A stretch of 64,000 bases of DNA from Hypericibacter terrae (GCF_008728855.1 NZ_CP042906.1:5175001-5239000), one strand, 5' to 3'; counted from the first letter of the stretch, positions 1-8,831 are shown. Numbers and translations are program-made. Notes: generated from the letters alone by a model not told the origin.

Positions 1-919
1 TGCCGGCCTCCGTGCGCACGCCGAGCACGCGGGCCGCGGCCGCGGTCCGCGCGCGCGCCAGGTAATGATCGATCTGCTGGCGCATCGATGCCGTCTGCCG
101 CTTGACGGTCTCGGCCAGCGGCCCTTCGGCGGCGCTGGATTCGTTGGTCAGGACCGACAAGGGCGTCTTCAGCGCATGAGCCAGGTTGCTCACTTGCGTG
201 CGCGCGCGCTCCAAGACCGCGGCGTTATGGTCGATCAGCACATTGAGCTCGTTGGAGAGCGGCTCGATCTCGAGCGGGAACTCGCCCTCGAGCCGCTGGG
301 CGCGGCCGGTGCGCACGGCGATGATGGCGCGACGGATCCGGCGCAGCGGCTGCAGGCCGAACCGGATCTGGATCAGCAGGGCCACGATCAGCCCCAGCCC
401 CAGGAGGCCCAGCGACCAGATCAGCGTGGTGTTGAAGCTGCGCACCGCCGTATCGATCTCGCTGGTCTCGCCGGCGACACCGAATCTGAGACGATGGGTC
501 GAGCCCGGCAGCGTGATCTCGCGCTCGACCAGCCGCAGCGGCTGATTGTCGGGGCCGATCACATCGTGGCGATAGGCCTCGGTCGTCGCGGTCTCGTCGC
601 TCAGCGGCAGATCCTGGTCCCAGAGCGAGCGCGAGCGCAGCAGCGGCTTGCCGCCTTCGGCGATCTCCCAATACCAGCCGGAATAGGACTGGTCGAAGCG
701 GGGCTCGCCGACGCTGCGTGTCAGTTGCGGCTGGCCCTCGGGAGTCAGTTCGGCGACCGCCACCAGGCTTTCGAGCAGCACCACGAGGCGAGCGTCGAAG
801 CTGTTCTCGACCGTGTCCTCGAACAGGCGCGACAGCGTGAAGCCGCCTGCCAGCAGGGCCACCGCGATCCAGACGCCGGCGCCGACGATCAGGCGCAGCG
901 CCAGCGAGCGCGCGGCCAT
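1..919 (-). CDS. Sensor histidine kinase, PhoQ-like (3' end beyond window)
   Basis: This is the membrane sensor kinase of a two-component system. It is read on the minus strand from ATG at 919, directly after the TAG stop of the response regulator, and runs off the window edge after about 306 residues. A membrane segment near residues 9-29 and a second near residue 160-180 bracket a periplasmic sensor region of about 130 residues. A HAMP-like linker follows. The dimerisation H-box reads NLAHALKTPLSVL, with the phospho-accepting His at about residue 248. The ATPase domain lies outside the window. The direct junction with the regulator implies co-translation. The stimulus is unknown; in this family it is often cations or envelope stress. 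Confidence 0.88.
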   Translation of the reverse strand, partial: MAARSLALRLIVGAGVWIAVALLAGGFTLSRLFEDTVENSFDARLVVLLESLVAVAELTPEGQPQLTRSVGEPRFDQSYSGWYWEIAEGGKPLLRSRSLWDQDLPLSDETATTEAYRHDVIGPDNQPLRLVEREITLPGSTHRLRFGVAGETSEIDTAVRSFNTTLIWSLGLLGLGLIVALLIQIRFGLQPLRRIRRAIIAVRTGRAQRLEGEFPLEIEPLSNELNVLIDHNAAVLERARTQVSNLAHALKTPLSVLTNESSAAEGPLAETVKRQTASMRQQIDHYLARARTAAAARVLGVRTEAG

Positions 920-1591
920 CTATTCGTCCTTGGCCGGCGGCGCCAGGCGGTAGCCGAGGCCCCGGACCGTGGCGATGTAATTGGCCCCGAGCTTCTTGCG
1001 CAGGCGGCCGACGAAGACCTCGATGGTGTTCGATTCGCGATCGAAATCCTGGTCGTAGATATGCTCGGTCAGCTCGGTGCGCGAGACGATCTTGCCCTGA
1101 TGGTGCATCAGATAATCGAGCAGCCGGAACTCCTGGGCCGTCAGCTTGATCGGCACCCCATCGACCGTGACGCGGCCGCTGCTGGAATTGATGCGCAGGC
1201 CCGCGCATTCGAGCTCGGCCGAAGCATGGCCCGCGGCGCGCCGGATGAGCGCGCGCAACCGCGCCAGCACTTCCTCCATCTGGAAGGGCTTGGTCACGTA
1301 ATCGTCGGCGCCGGCATCGAAGCCTGCGACCTTTTCGCTCCAGCGGTCCCGCGCGGTCAGGATCAGCACCGGCATGGTGCGACCGGCGCGCCGCCAGCGG
1401 GTCAGGACCGTGACGCCATCCACCACGGGCAGCCCCAGATCGAGCACCACCGCGTCATAGGGCTCGGTGTCGCCGAGGAAATGACCTTCCTCGCCGTCCT
1501 TGGCCAGGTCGACGGTATAGCTCGCTTCCGACAACGCTGCCTTCAGCTGCCGGGCCAGATCGGGATCATCTTCGACGACGAGGATTCGCAA
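920..1591 (-). CDS. Response regulator, OmpR/PhoB family
   Basis: This is a DNA-binding response regulator of 223 residues, full length for the OmpR class. The receiver domain shows the acidic pair EDD at residues 7-9, the phospho-acceptor Asp51 in VVLDLGLP, the conserved Thr79 in LILTA and Lys101 in TKPF. The C-terminal winged helix (about 125-220) has the typical TVRGLGYRL ending. It is followed without a gap by its kinase and preceded, 26 bases away, by a PepSY protein gene on the same strand. PepSY genes next to PhoP/QseB-like systems are common and often belong to the regulon; that link is inferred here. Confidence 0.93.
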   Translation of the reverse strand: MRILVVEDDPDLARQLKAALSEASYTVDLAKDGEEGHFLGDTEPYDAVVLDLGLPVVDGVTVLTRWRRAGRTMPVLILTARDRWSEKVAGFDAGADDYVTKPFQMEEVLARLRALIRRAAGHASAELECAGLRINSSSGRVTVDGVPIKLTAQEFRLLDYLMHHQGKIVSRTELTEHIYDQDFDRESNTIEVFVGRLRKKLGANYIATVRGLGYRLAPPAKDE

Positions 1592-1617
1592 CGCTGTGAC
1601 TCACATGACGCGACGGG

Positions 1618-1932
1618 TCAGCCGCCGCCCTGGACATCGATGATCCGGCCGCTCTTGCCATCGACGCCGATATCCAGTGCCTGTCCGTCCTGGGTCAGGA
1701 ACCGGACCCGATAGACCCATTGGCCACCGAGATCGAGCAGCTGGGTATCGAGTACCTGGCCTTTGTACTTCTGGCGCACGGCCTTGAGGATGGCGCCGAG
1801 CGGCTTCACTTCGCCCGACTCGACGGCGGCCCTGGCCCGATCCTGTTCGCTGTCGGCAAAGGCGGGCGCGGCGCCGACGACCGTCAGCGCCAGGAGAAAG
1901 GCCAGACTCATGCGAAGAAAATGTCGGCGCAT
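1618..1932 (-). CDS. PepSY domain-containing periplasmic protein
   Basis: A small exported protein of 104 residues. The ATG at 1932 puts a classical signal peptide at residues 1-26 (basic MRRHFLR start, hydrophobic core, cleavage after AFA). The mature part fits the PepSY fold, ending with a strand pair around IGVDGKSGRIIDV. A longer reading frame continues upstream to 2826, but the signal peptide marks the true start. It precedes the response regulator on the same strand and faces another PepSY-like gene at 2056. PepSY proteins are thought to modulate proteases or to sense and inhibit kinases; the role here is not visible in the sequence. Confidence 0.85.
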   Translation of the reverse strand: MRRHFLRMSLAFLLALTVVGAAPAFADSEQDRARAAVESGEVKPLGAILKAVRQKYKGQVLDTQLLDLGGQWVYRVRFLTQDGQALDIGVDGKSGRIIDVQGGG

Positions 1933-2055
1933 GATGCGTGATTTACTCCCGGGAAGCTGAACCGGACATGAACGGGCCGCCCAGGCTGCGTTCAACTGGC
2001 GCGAGGCAGAATGCGCGTCACCAAGGATCGCAGAACTACGGAAAGGAAACCAGTC
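1933..2055. promoter_or_regulatory. Divergent promoter region between two PepSY genes
   Basis: This stretch of 123 bases separates two divergently transcribed PepSY-type genes and must carry both promoters. A Shine-Dalgarno-like AAGGA at 2043-2047 serves the plus-strand gene. GGGAG about 13 bases upstream of the ATG is the only candidate for the minus-strand gene. I could not assign -35/-10 boxes or an operator for the neighbouring response regulator. Confidence 0.45.
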
Positions 2056-2505
2056 ATGCGTACCTTCCTGATGATCGCCGGTCTTGCCGGCCTGCTCGGC
2101 TCCAGCACCGCCGCCTTCGCCGCCGGCGGTCCCGGCAACAGCGAGCATACTGGCAACGATCAAAATCGAATCCTGCTCGCCGACAACGGCCGCTCCGACG
2201 ATTGGGGCCGTCAGAACAACCTGCCCTGGAACAACCCCCAGGGGCCCGGCAGCTACGGCTACAATTCGGGCTGGCAGGATTCGGGCCATAATCAGCCCAG
2301 CTGGGGCTATGGCCACCAGCAGTATCAGCCGCTGCCCCGGCAGGTCATCCGCGCCCGTCTCCAGCATCAGCAGTTCCGCGATCTGAGCAACTGGCGCTTC
2401 AAGGATGGCTATTACCGCGTCAATGCGGAGGACCGCCATGGTCACGACGTCAAGCTGACGGTGGACGCCTACACCGGCCAGATCGTCAAGGTGCGCCGCG
2501 ACTGA
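2056..2505 (+). CDS. Exported PepSY-like protein, Gly/Asn/Gln-rich
   Basis: The protein has 149 residues when started at the ATG at 2056, which has AAGGA nine bases upstream and opens with a signal peptide (MRTFLMIAG, cleavage near AFAA at residue 24). An upstream in-frame ATG at 2011 would bury the signal and is rejected. A low-complexity middle (about 30-95) is rich in Gly, Asn, Gln and Trp. The C-terminal 45 residues resemble a PepSY half-repeat (GYYRVNAEDRHGHDVKLTVD, then TGQIVKV). The arrangement suggests a secreted envelope protein controlled by the adjacent two-component system; this is inferred. Confidence 0.8.
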   Translation: MRTFLMIAGLAGLLGSSTAAFAAGGPGNSEHTGNDQNRILLADNGRSDDWGRQNNLPWNNPQGPGSYGYNSGWQDSGHNQPSWGYGHQQYQPLPRQVIRARLQHQQFRDLSNWRFKDGYYRVNAEDRHGHDVKLTVDAYTGQIVKVRRD

Positions 2506-2530
2506 CCGGCACACCCGGAGTAACGAAAAA

Positions 2531-2568
2531 GGGGGCGGCTCTCGATCGGGGGCCGCCCCCTCTTCTTT
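2531..2568 (+). terminator. Rho-independent terminator
   Basis: GGGGGCGGC at 2531-2539 pairs perfectly with GCCGCCCCC at 2552-2560, followed by TCTTCTTT. It lies 26 bases after the stop of the preceding PepSY-like gene and ends that transcript. Confidence 0.85.
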
Positions 2569-2644
2569 GCACGACAAACAGGACTTTATTCGCCAGCGCC
2601 CTGCTGTAGCATCGATGCCCGGTGGGATCGCCGTGAGGATCGGC

Positions 2645-3529
2645 ATGGGGATGTCGGACCCGCGGCATGGCAGGGGGGTGTGGGCGATGCGGCATCCGCG
2701 GCGCGCGCGCAATATCGCGCTTGGAATATTCATCTTCGGCCTCATCGCCCTGCCGGGCGCGGTCCTGATTCCGGACCACTCGATCCCCACGGCATGGCAC
2801 ACCGCGCTGTTCATCGCCGGCCTCATGTCGCTCCTGCTCGGCGGCGCCTTCGCGCTCCATCAGCATCTCGATATGCGCGCGCATGAAAGATTGCTGCGCG
2901 GCGAGGGCCTCGTCGCCCGCTGGCGGATCGATCCGCTCGCCTGGCAGGCCTTCCTCGGACTCAATCGGCAGGCGAGCGCCGAGCAGGGCGCGCTGGCCAA
3001 CCAGCTCAGGCTGGTGAAGGAAGCGCCGCCCGAGGGCATCGAGATCATCGTCGCCCAGGACGGTGTCCTGGTGGGTGGCGATTTCCAGCCTGTGCCGTTC
3101 CGCGGCACCCCTCGCGTGGAAAACGTCTCCCGCCTCCGCAACGACCAGTCGGCCTGCATCGAGCTCAATCTCTTTTATCCCGCCGTGAGATATACCCCGA
3201 CCCGGCTGGCGCTCCGCTTCCCCATTCCGGTCGGCGCCGAGGATCTCGCCGCGAAGCTCGTGGCGCATTACCAGGCCTCGGAGCTGGCGACGCGCGGAAA
3301 GCCGGGGATCGCCTTTCGAAAGCCGAAGCTCTTCCGGAATATCTCGCTGATCATCGCCCTCCTCTGCGCCGCCTCGTTCGTGGGCGGGCTGCTGCTCAAG
3401 GACAATCGCGAGCTGGGCGACCTGCCTCTCTTCATGGCCGTGATCGGCGCGGTCGCCGGCATCGGCGCCGTCCTCCTGCTGTTGATCGTGCAGATCAAGC
3501 TCACGCTCGATCGCAAGGCGGAGGGATGA
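2645..3529 (+). CDS. Membrane protein of unknown function with four predicted TM helices
   Basis: I do not recognise the family. The ATG at 2645 is chosen because GAGGA lies about six bases before it; frames opening at 2567 start inside the terminator. The 294-residue product has two membrane helices near the N-terminus (about residues 21-43 and 51-70). A soluble region of about 160 residues contains a VENVSRLRN motif and strand-rich sequence. Two more helices lie near the C-terminus (about 233-252 and 261-284), with a short basic tail. The arrangement resembles PH-like or DUF-type integral membrane proteins. It stands alone between a terminator and the GMC oxidoreductase gene. Confidence 0.72.
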   Translation: MGMSDPRHGRGVWAMRHPRRARNIALGIFIFGLIALPGAVLIPDHSIPTAWHTALFIAGLMSLLLGGAFALHQHLDMRAHERLLRGEGLVARWRIDPLAWQAFLGLNRQASAEQGALANQLRLVKEAPPEGIEIIVAQDGVLVGGDFQPVPFRGTPRVENVSRLRNDQSACIELNLFYPAVRYTPTRLALRFPIPVGAEDLAAKLVAHYQASELATRGKPGIAFRKPKLFRNISLIIALLCAASFVGGLLLKDNRELGDLPLFMAVIGAVAGIGAVLLLLIVQIKLTLDRKAEG

Positions 3530-3566
3530 TACGACCCTTGGATCTTCGACAACGGAAGCAGAGCGC

Positions 3567-5158
3567 GTGGATTTCGATCATATCGTGATCGGCGCCGGCT
3601 CGGCCGGATGCGCGGTCGCCGGCCGCCTCTCGGAGGACGGCCGTGCCCGCGTCCTGCTGCTCGAGGCCGGCGGGTCCGGCCGCCGGCTGCCGATCCTGAT
3701 GCCGGCCGCCACCTGTCTCCTGGCGATCGGCAATCCGCGCTACGACTGGCGCTACAAGGCCGCCGCCGATCCCTCGCGCAACGATCGCCGGGACTTCATG
3801 CCGCGCGGCAAGGTCCTGGGCGGCACCAGCTCGACCAACGGCATGTGCTATGTGCGCGGCCAGCCCGAGGATTTCGACGGCTGGGCGCAGAGGGGTGCGG
3901 CGGCTGGGATTTCGCCAGCGTCCTGCCCTACTACAAGCGGGCGGAGGACAACGAGAACGGCGCCGACGAGTATCACGGGACCGGTGGGCCGCTCGCGGTA
4001 TCGAACATCCGCAGCGCTCATCCGCTGTCCGAGACGTTCCTGCAGCCATGCGCGAATGCGGGCCTACCGCTGAAATCCGACATCAATCGTCCGCCCCAGG
4101 ACGGCATCGGCTTTCTGCAGGCGACGCAACGCGGCGGATGGCGCTGCAGCGCGGCGCGCGCCTATCTCTGGCCGGCGCGGCGCCGATCCAACCTGCGGAT
4201 CGAGATCCATGCCCATGTCGAGCGCATCGCCTTCACCGGCAGGCGCGCGACCGGCGTCGAGTATGTCCAGGCGGGCCAGCGCCAGGCGGCCAAGGCCTTG
4301 CGCGCCGTGGTGCTGTGCGCCCGCGCGCTCTCCTCGCCTCAGATCCTGATGCTGTCGGGTGTCGGACCGGAGGCGCATCTTCGCGAGAAGGGCGTCGCGG
4401 TCATCCAGGATCTGCCGGGTGTGGGAGAGAACTTCCACGACCATCCCGGAACCTCGCACACGGTCTGGACCCGGGACAAAACCTACAATGTGCAGCGCGG
4501 ACTCTTTCCCGACATGTTCCATGGCGCGCGGTGGCTGCTGACCGGCCGGGGGCCGGGATCGACGCCCGACGCCCATGTGATCGGCTTCACCCGGTCCGAC
4601 CCGGCGCTCGATCGTTGCGACATCCAATATCACTTCACGCCCGCCGGCTACGACCTGACGGAGAACGGGCCGATCCTGTTCGACCGTCCGGCGACGACCG
4701 GCTTGATCAACATCCACCGTCCGCGCTCGCGCGGCTGGATCCGGTTGAGATCCACCGATCCGTTCGACCAGCCCGAGATCCAGCCCAACCTGCTGGGCGA
4801 TGAGGGCGATTGCGAAACGCTGATCCGCGGCCCTCGCCTGATGCGCCGCATCTGCGACACCGATCCGATGGCGCGCCAGGTGATCGGCGAGTTCAAGCCG
4901 GGGCGCGACGTGCAGAGCGACGACGAGTGGCGCGCTTTCGTGCGCGAGACGGCGATCGGCTTCTACCATCCCGCCGGCAGCTGCAGGATGGGACCCGACC
5001 GCATGGCGGTGGTCGACGAACGCCTGAAGCTGAGGGGTCTCGAAGGGCTCTATGTGGCCGACGCCACGATCATGCCGATCGTGGTCGGCGGCAACCTCAA
5101 CGCGACCTGCATCATGATCGGCGAGAAATGCGCCGACATGCTGAAACAGGCTGGCTGA
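3567..5158 (+). pseudogene. GMC family oxidoreductase (choline dehydrogenase-like), frameshifted
   Basis: This is a flavin-dependent alcohol dehydrogenase of the glucose-methanol-choline family, about 530 residues when both frames are joined. The N-terminal part has the FAD dinucleotide motif (VIGAGSAGCAVAGRL), the EAGG motif and the GMC signature GKVLGGTSSTNGMCY. Near 3893-3905 the frame changes: the first frame continues to a stop at 4073, while the family sequence (GWDFASVLPYYKRAED) continues in the frame ending at 5158. One missing base in GAGGGGTGCGGCGGCTGGG explains it. The rest is intact, including the second signature around [13 protein letters not shown] and the catalytic-region His in FYHPAGSCRMG. 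It is either a recent pseudogene or a sequencing error. Confidence 0.85.
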
Positions 5159-5183
5159 CACCCGCCAGCCGCGAAGAACGGCC

Positions 5184-5405
5184 TCAGGCCCGCCTGGTTC
5201 CGCCGATCAGAACCCAGCTCAAGCCCCGCCCGACGGCGAGGATGAAGGCGCCGGCGATGGCCACGGCGAGGCCCGTAAGCCAGGGGCTCGAACCCGAACG
5301 ATCGGCGACCAGCATATAGCCCGCATAGCCGCCGCCGATCAGCAGGAACAGTCCACCGATACAGTCGCCGCCCAGACGACACCATTTGGCGAGATCATTG
5401 ATCAT
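5184..5405 (-). CDS. Small two-helix membrane protein
   Basis: The product is a 73-residue protein starting at the ATG at 5405, with GGAAGGA nine bases upstream. Two hydrophobic helices (about residues 15-35 and 45-65) are separated by a short charged loop (DRSGSS). I recognise no family. A longer frame up to 5537 lacks a better start. The gene is on the same strand as the desaturase upstream, 58 bases away, and could share its transcript. Confidence 0.6.
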   Translation of the reverse strand: MINDLAKWCRLGGDCIGGLFLLIGGGYAGYMLVADRSGSSPWLTGLAVAIAGAFILAVGRGLSWVLIGGTRRA

Positions 5406-5463
5406 GGCGTTTCCTTCCGTTCGCGAAGCCTCAGGGGAAGGCCCCTGCGGCGACGCTGCCGTC

Positions 5464-6570
5464 TCACGCAGATTCTTCGATTCCGGATCGCCCGCCGCCG
5501 GTGCGACGGCGGGAGAAGCCCACCATGCGGTCCGCATCCTCGTCCCAGAGCGACAGCCAGACCGACCGCAGGCCCGCCCAGAGCGACAGTTGCGTCCGGG
5601 TGCGCAAGGCCGGAATGGCCTCGTAGCAGGCCTGGAGGCGGTAGTTCGGCACGCGCGGCGCCAGATGATGGATATGGTGGAAGCCGATATTGCCGGTGAA
5701 CCATTGCAGGACGCGCGGCAGCTTCAGGCAGGAGGACCCGTCGAGCGAGGCCGATGAGAAGCTCCACATCTCCTGTCGCGCCCAATGCGAATTGTCGAAG
5801 CGGTGCTGCAGCGCGAAGAGCCAGACGCCGATGATCGAGGCCACGACGATGATGAAGGCCTGCACCACCAGCACCTGCCAGAAACCGAGCAGAAGTCCGA
5901 GCCCGAGCACGGCGCCGGCCAAGATGGCGTTGGTGACATGGACCGAGCGCCGCTCGCGTTTCCACTCCTTCGGCGTGTCGAAGGGGACGCGGTAGAGCAG
6001 CACGAAGACCAGCGGCGGCAGGATCACATGGGCGACCAGCGGATGGCGCATGGCCCGGTAGACGAACCGCTCGCGCCAGGGCAGCGCCTGATATTCCTTG
6101 ACCGTCAGGCAGGTCGAATAGATGTCGGCGCCCGAGTGGCGGCGGTCGAGATTGTTCCAGGCACCGTGATGGCCGGCATGATGCCGGCGCCAATTGGCAT
6201 AGGGCGTCAAAGTCAGCAGCCCGCAGATCGTGCCGACGACATTGTTCGTGGCGCGCGACGCGAACAGCGAGCCATGGCCGCAGTCATGCTGCAGGATGAA
6301 GATCCGCACCAGCAGCGCACCGGTCGGAATGGCGAGCAGCAGCGCCAGCGGCACGGAAATATGAATGAGCTCGAACATGGCGGCCCAGGCGACCAGATAG
6401 AGACCGATCGAGCTGACCAGTTGCCAGATGCTGCGGGCCGGAAGGGGTGTTTCGAAGGTGGCGATGACGGAGCGCAGCGACGAGCTGGCGGTCGCGCCGT
6501 GATCCCGAGTCAACGGATTGATGTCCAACGGAGAGAGTGCCTCAGGCAGGGAAACCGGCGGGATCAACAT
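5464..6570 (-). CDS. Fatty acid desaturase (membrane di-iron)
   Basis: An integral membrane acyl-lipid desaturase of 368 residues, the usual size for the omega-6/delta-12 type. It shows all three histidine boxes that hold the di-iron centre: HDCGH (95-99), HHAGHH (130-135) and HHIHH (298-302), with QHRFDNSHW around 256 as an accessory motif. Hydrophobic stretches near 52-95, 110-125, 180-195 and 215-255 give the expected four-helix topology with the boxes on the cytoplasmic side. It probably inserts a double bond into membrane acyl chains for fluidity control. The electron donor is not encoded nearby. No strong ribosome site precedes the ATG at 6570. Confidence 0.9.
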   Translation of the reverse strand: MLIPPVSLPEALSPLDINPLTRDHGATASSSLRSVIATFETPLPARSIWQLVSSIGLYLVAWAAMFELIHISVPLALLLAIPTGALLVRIFILQHDCGHGSLFASRATNNVVGTICGLLTLTPYANWRRHHAGHHGAWNNLDRRHSGADIYSTCLTVKEYQALPWRERFVYRAMRHPLVAHVILPPLVFVLLYRVPFDTPKEWKRERRSVHVTNAILAGAVLGLGLLLGFWQVLVVQAFIIVVASIIGVWLFALQHRFDNSHWARQEMWSFSSASLDGSSCLKLPRVLQWFTGNIGFHHIHHLAPRVPNYRLQACYEAIPALRTRTQLSLWAGLRSVWLSLWDEDADRMVGFSRRRTGGGRSGIEESA

Positions 6571-6679
6571 GCTGGCGAAGAGCAGCGGCCGAGAAACATG
6601 TCCCGCCTTCGGGAGAACACAAGGCCCGGCACGCCAATCTGGGGCACGGCGGAACGAGAACCGGCGAGGGCCGGCCGGC

Positions 6680-7123
6680 TCAGCTGGCGAGCGCCTGCGG
6701 AGCTGCGGGCACGGCGTTGATGACGTGGAGGCCGGCGGCGCTCTGCTCGGCGAGCCGCGCCTGCTGCAATCGCGCGGCTTCGGCTTCGCTCAGGCTCCAG
6801 GCCAGCAGCGTGATCTCGAAGCCCACCATCTTGTGCTTCAGGAGCCATTCGGTGAGGAGCGCGTGCTCGTCAGCCCGCTTCACGGTCGTGCGCTTGCCCG
6901 GCAGCTTCTCGAGCTCCGGCAACGCGCGGCCTTTCCAGACATAGACGAAGATCTCGCCGGACGGCTGATGCGTGATCTCGCCCAGCGACATCTCTCCCCA
7001 GGTCCCCGCCGCCTGGCGCGCGGCCTCGTCGCTCAGCCGCAGCGCCCGCAGCTTGTCGATCTTGCTGCGCTGGCTGACTTCGACCGGCGTCGTGGTTCTT
7101 CCCGAACGTGAGTTGCGAGCCAT
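6680..7123 (-). CDS. Conserved hypothetical protein
   Basis: The product is 147 residues. The ATG at 7123 has a GGAG ribosome site eight bases upstream. The N-terminus is basic (MARNSRSGRTTT). The middle contains GEMSLGEITHQPSGEIFVYVWKG-type strand sequence and a charged segment, and the C-terminus is Ala-rich and probably helical. There is no signal peptide or membrane helix. I do not recognise a family. It lies on the same strand as the desaturase, separated by 109 bases. Confidence 0.6.
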   Translation of the reverse strand: MARNSRSGRTTTPVEVSQRSKIDKLRALRLSDEAARQAAGTWGEMSLGEITHQPSGEIFVYVWKGRALPELEKLPGKRTTVKRADEHALLTEWLLKHKMVGFEITLLAWSLSEAEAARLQQARLAEQSAAGLHVINAVPAAPQALAS

Positions 7124-7616
7124 GTTTCTGCTCCGTCAACGAGGCGCCATAGGGCCTCGGGTCATCGAAGCCGGCGGACCGCCGGCGGGCACGGTAGCGA
7201 GAAACGGTTCCGTTCGGGGTCCCTGTCGGACCGTCGCGAAGAGCCGCAGAACGATGAGACCAAGCAAGCCGCCAGACATCGATGGCGCCGAAATGCGCGA
7301 ACAGGCCGCCAGGGCCATCATCCGGTGGGATGATGCCGAAGCGTTCGGCGCATGGGTGAGGTCACGTTGCCGTCCGATATTCCTGACCTTCGCGCCAGGA
7401 ACTGAACCTTTGGCGAAGGTCAATCGGGCCGGGTTGTCGGTTGGCTGCGAAGCCCACAACGAGACATACGGTCCCGAAGCGGCGCTTGCTGTTGAATAGA
7501 TGGGCTAAAGACGCCCGGAATTCAATGGGCTTTCCGCCACAGCCCCGCCGTCGGGCCTTCGACCTACGTCTCGAATTCAGCCCGTCGACAGGGCTTCGCC
7601 GCCGTTCCTGGCAGTG
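7124..7616. other. No convincing gene
   Basis: About 490 bases hold only weak frames. The best is 7254-7499 on the plus strand (81 residues, starting MRPSKPPDIDG), which has an acidic helix but no ribosome binding site. I see no repeat or RNA gene. Confidence 0.4.
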
Positions 7617-7754
7617 TTACTTGCGCTTGGGTGACGGAAAGCTGCTCAGTTTGGGCTGGATCGACACCAGCGTCGAGCCGGTCGCCGCGGCTTTGGGCTT
7701 CTGCTGCTTCGGTTTCTTGGCTTCGCGATTTCCGCGTTGCTGACCTTTGGCCAT
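7617..7754 (-). CDS. Small basic protein of 45 residues
   Basis: A very short gene on the minus strand, from ATG at 7754 to TAA at 7617. The ribosome site AAGGAGAG is nearly ideal and six bases from the start. The product begins MAKGQQRGNREAKKPKQQK and ends FPSPKRK, so it is strongly Lys/Arg/Gln-rich and likely disordered or nucleic-acid binding. Small proteins opening MAKGQxRGNREAKKPK are, from memory, widespread in alphaproteobacteria and annotated as hypothetical. It sits among other small stand-alone genes and has no clear operon partner. Confidence 0.75.
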   Translation of the reverse strand: MAKGQQRGNREAKKPKQQKPKAAATGSTLVSIQPKLSSFPSPKRK

Positions 7755-7901
7755 CAAGACTCTCCTTCATGAGGATGCCAGGGGTCGAAAGCGCCCCTGC
7801 GCATCGGGTGAAAACGGGCGACGGGGGCGTCGTCCCAGGCGGAGCCGCAAGGCGGCGGATCGGCCAAAACACGGACGGCCGTCGTAGATCCTCGCGGGTT
7901 C

Positions 7902-8165
7902 CTAGAAATCGGAAGCGGCCAGCGAGAGGAAATCGGCGTGTCGGCGCGAATAGAGCGCGCTCGCGACATGGTGGATCCGGTCGCAATTCACATCGAAGGC
8001 CGCGAGATAGCTGCGCTCGTCGTTGCTCGCCTCCGGATTGAGGCGCCGCAGGGCGGACTCATCCACGAAACACAGGATCTCGAGCGACCGGTCATGTCCC
8101 CAGAAGCGAACGCCGCGTCTCGTCGCATCGAAACTGCGACTTCTGTTGGGGAAGCTCAGCGACAT
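7902..8165 (-). CDS. DUF1488 family protein
   Basis: The 87-residue protein matches the pattern I know for DUF1488: an N-terminal SFPNRSRSFDATRRGVRFWGHD strand region, then the LEILCFVDESALRRL segment, a helix with the Asp-containing FDVNCDRIHHVA, and a final DFLSLAASDF. Length agrees with the family (about 85-90). Its function is unknown. It is a single gene, with the start at 8165 supported by full family length. Confidence 0.75.
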   Translation of the reverse strand: MSLSFPNRSRSFDATRRGVRFWGHDRSLEILCFVDESALRRLNPEASNDERSYLAAFDVNCDRIHHVASALYSRRHADFLSLAASDF

Positions 8166-8346
8166 CGTGCGAGCATAGGCTCATTTGGCCGCCCTGTCCG
8201 ATTTAATTGGGTAAGCCATGGCGACGCGGGAGCGCGACTCCGGGGCCGGCGGGAAGCGAGCGATGATTGGCCATCGCAGGCGAAGCTGCCTATGCTTCGC
8301 CGACGGGGGGGAGAAGCCCGCACCGTCACGCGAGGGTGAGACTGCG

Positions 8347-8667
8347 ATGGTCGATCAACCGACGGAACTCGACACGCATCGCGGCATGGCCGCCCAGAAG
8401 GCCACCGAGTTGCGCCGCCTGCGGATGGAGGTCGAGAAGGATCACTCCGACCTTCTGGCACGTCGTGAGGAGCTGGAGAAATATCTGGCGGCGGCATCCT
8501 CGGAGACCTGGGCCGAGGCTGTCGAGAAGACCCGCTACCTGCTGAGCCTGTTCGCCGAGACTCCCGCCTGCCAGGACCCGCGCCGCAAGCAGCTCATCAA
8601 ATCGCTGCTGGCCGATTTCGAACGGCTCCTGGCCGCGAACGCCAACGACAAGGGCAAGCCGAGCTGA
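8347..8667 (+). CDS. Conserved hypothetical protein, helical and charged
   Basis: The product is 106 residues from ATG at 8347, preceded by GAGGGTGAG. A coiled-coil-like charged segment (ELRRLRMEVEKDHSDLLARR, about 22-41) is followed by helical sequence with no membrane segment or signal. I recognise no family. An upstream frame opening at 8218 has no family or signal support, so the shorter start is used. Confidence 0.6.
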   Translation: MVDQPTELDTHRGMAAQKATELRRLRMEVEKDHSDLLARREELEKYLAAASSETWAEAVEKTRYLLSLFAETPACQDPRRKQLIKSLLADFERLLAANANDKGKPS

Positions 8668-8794
8668 GCGCCCGCGAAGGTGCCGCTGCCACGGCGCCGG
8701 ATCGAGGAGAGAAAATCTTCAGGGAGCGCCGGCGCTTCGAGCATTCTCGAGCGAGGCGAACGCCGGCCTGACAGGGCAATCGGGTTGAAAGATC

Positions 8795-8831
8795 CAAGAG
8801 TGCCTCCCGATCGAGTCGGGAAGCACTCTTG
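8795..8831. repeat. Strong intergenic hairpin between convergent genes
   Basis: CAAGAGTGCCTCCCGA at 8795-8810 pairs with TCGGGAAGCACTCTTG at 8816-8831 around a five-base loop, 15 of 16 pairs matching. There is no T-run on either side. It lies between convergent genes ending at 8667 and 8887, so a bidirectional terminator is the simplest reading. Confidence 0.6.

Noticed and set aside
65-1714. Long plus-strand open frame of about 550 codons opposite the kinase and regulator
   Set aside because: It is the antisense shadow of two clearly recognised genes in GC-rich DNA and has no family features.
3885-3910. Programmed ribosomal frameshift in the GMC gene
   Set aside because: No slippery heptamer or following pseudoknot is visible, and no such case is known to me for GMC enzymes.
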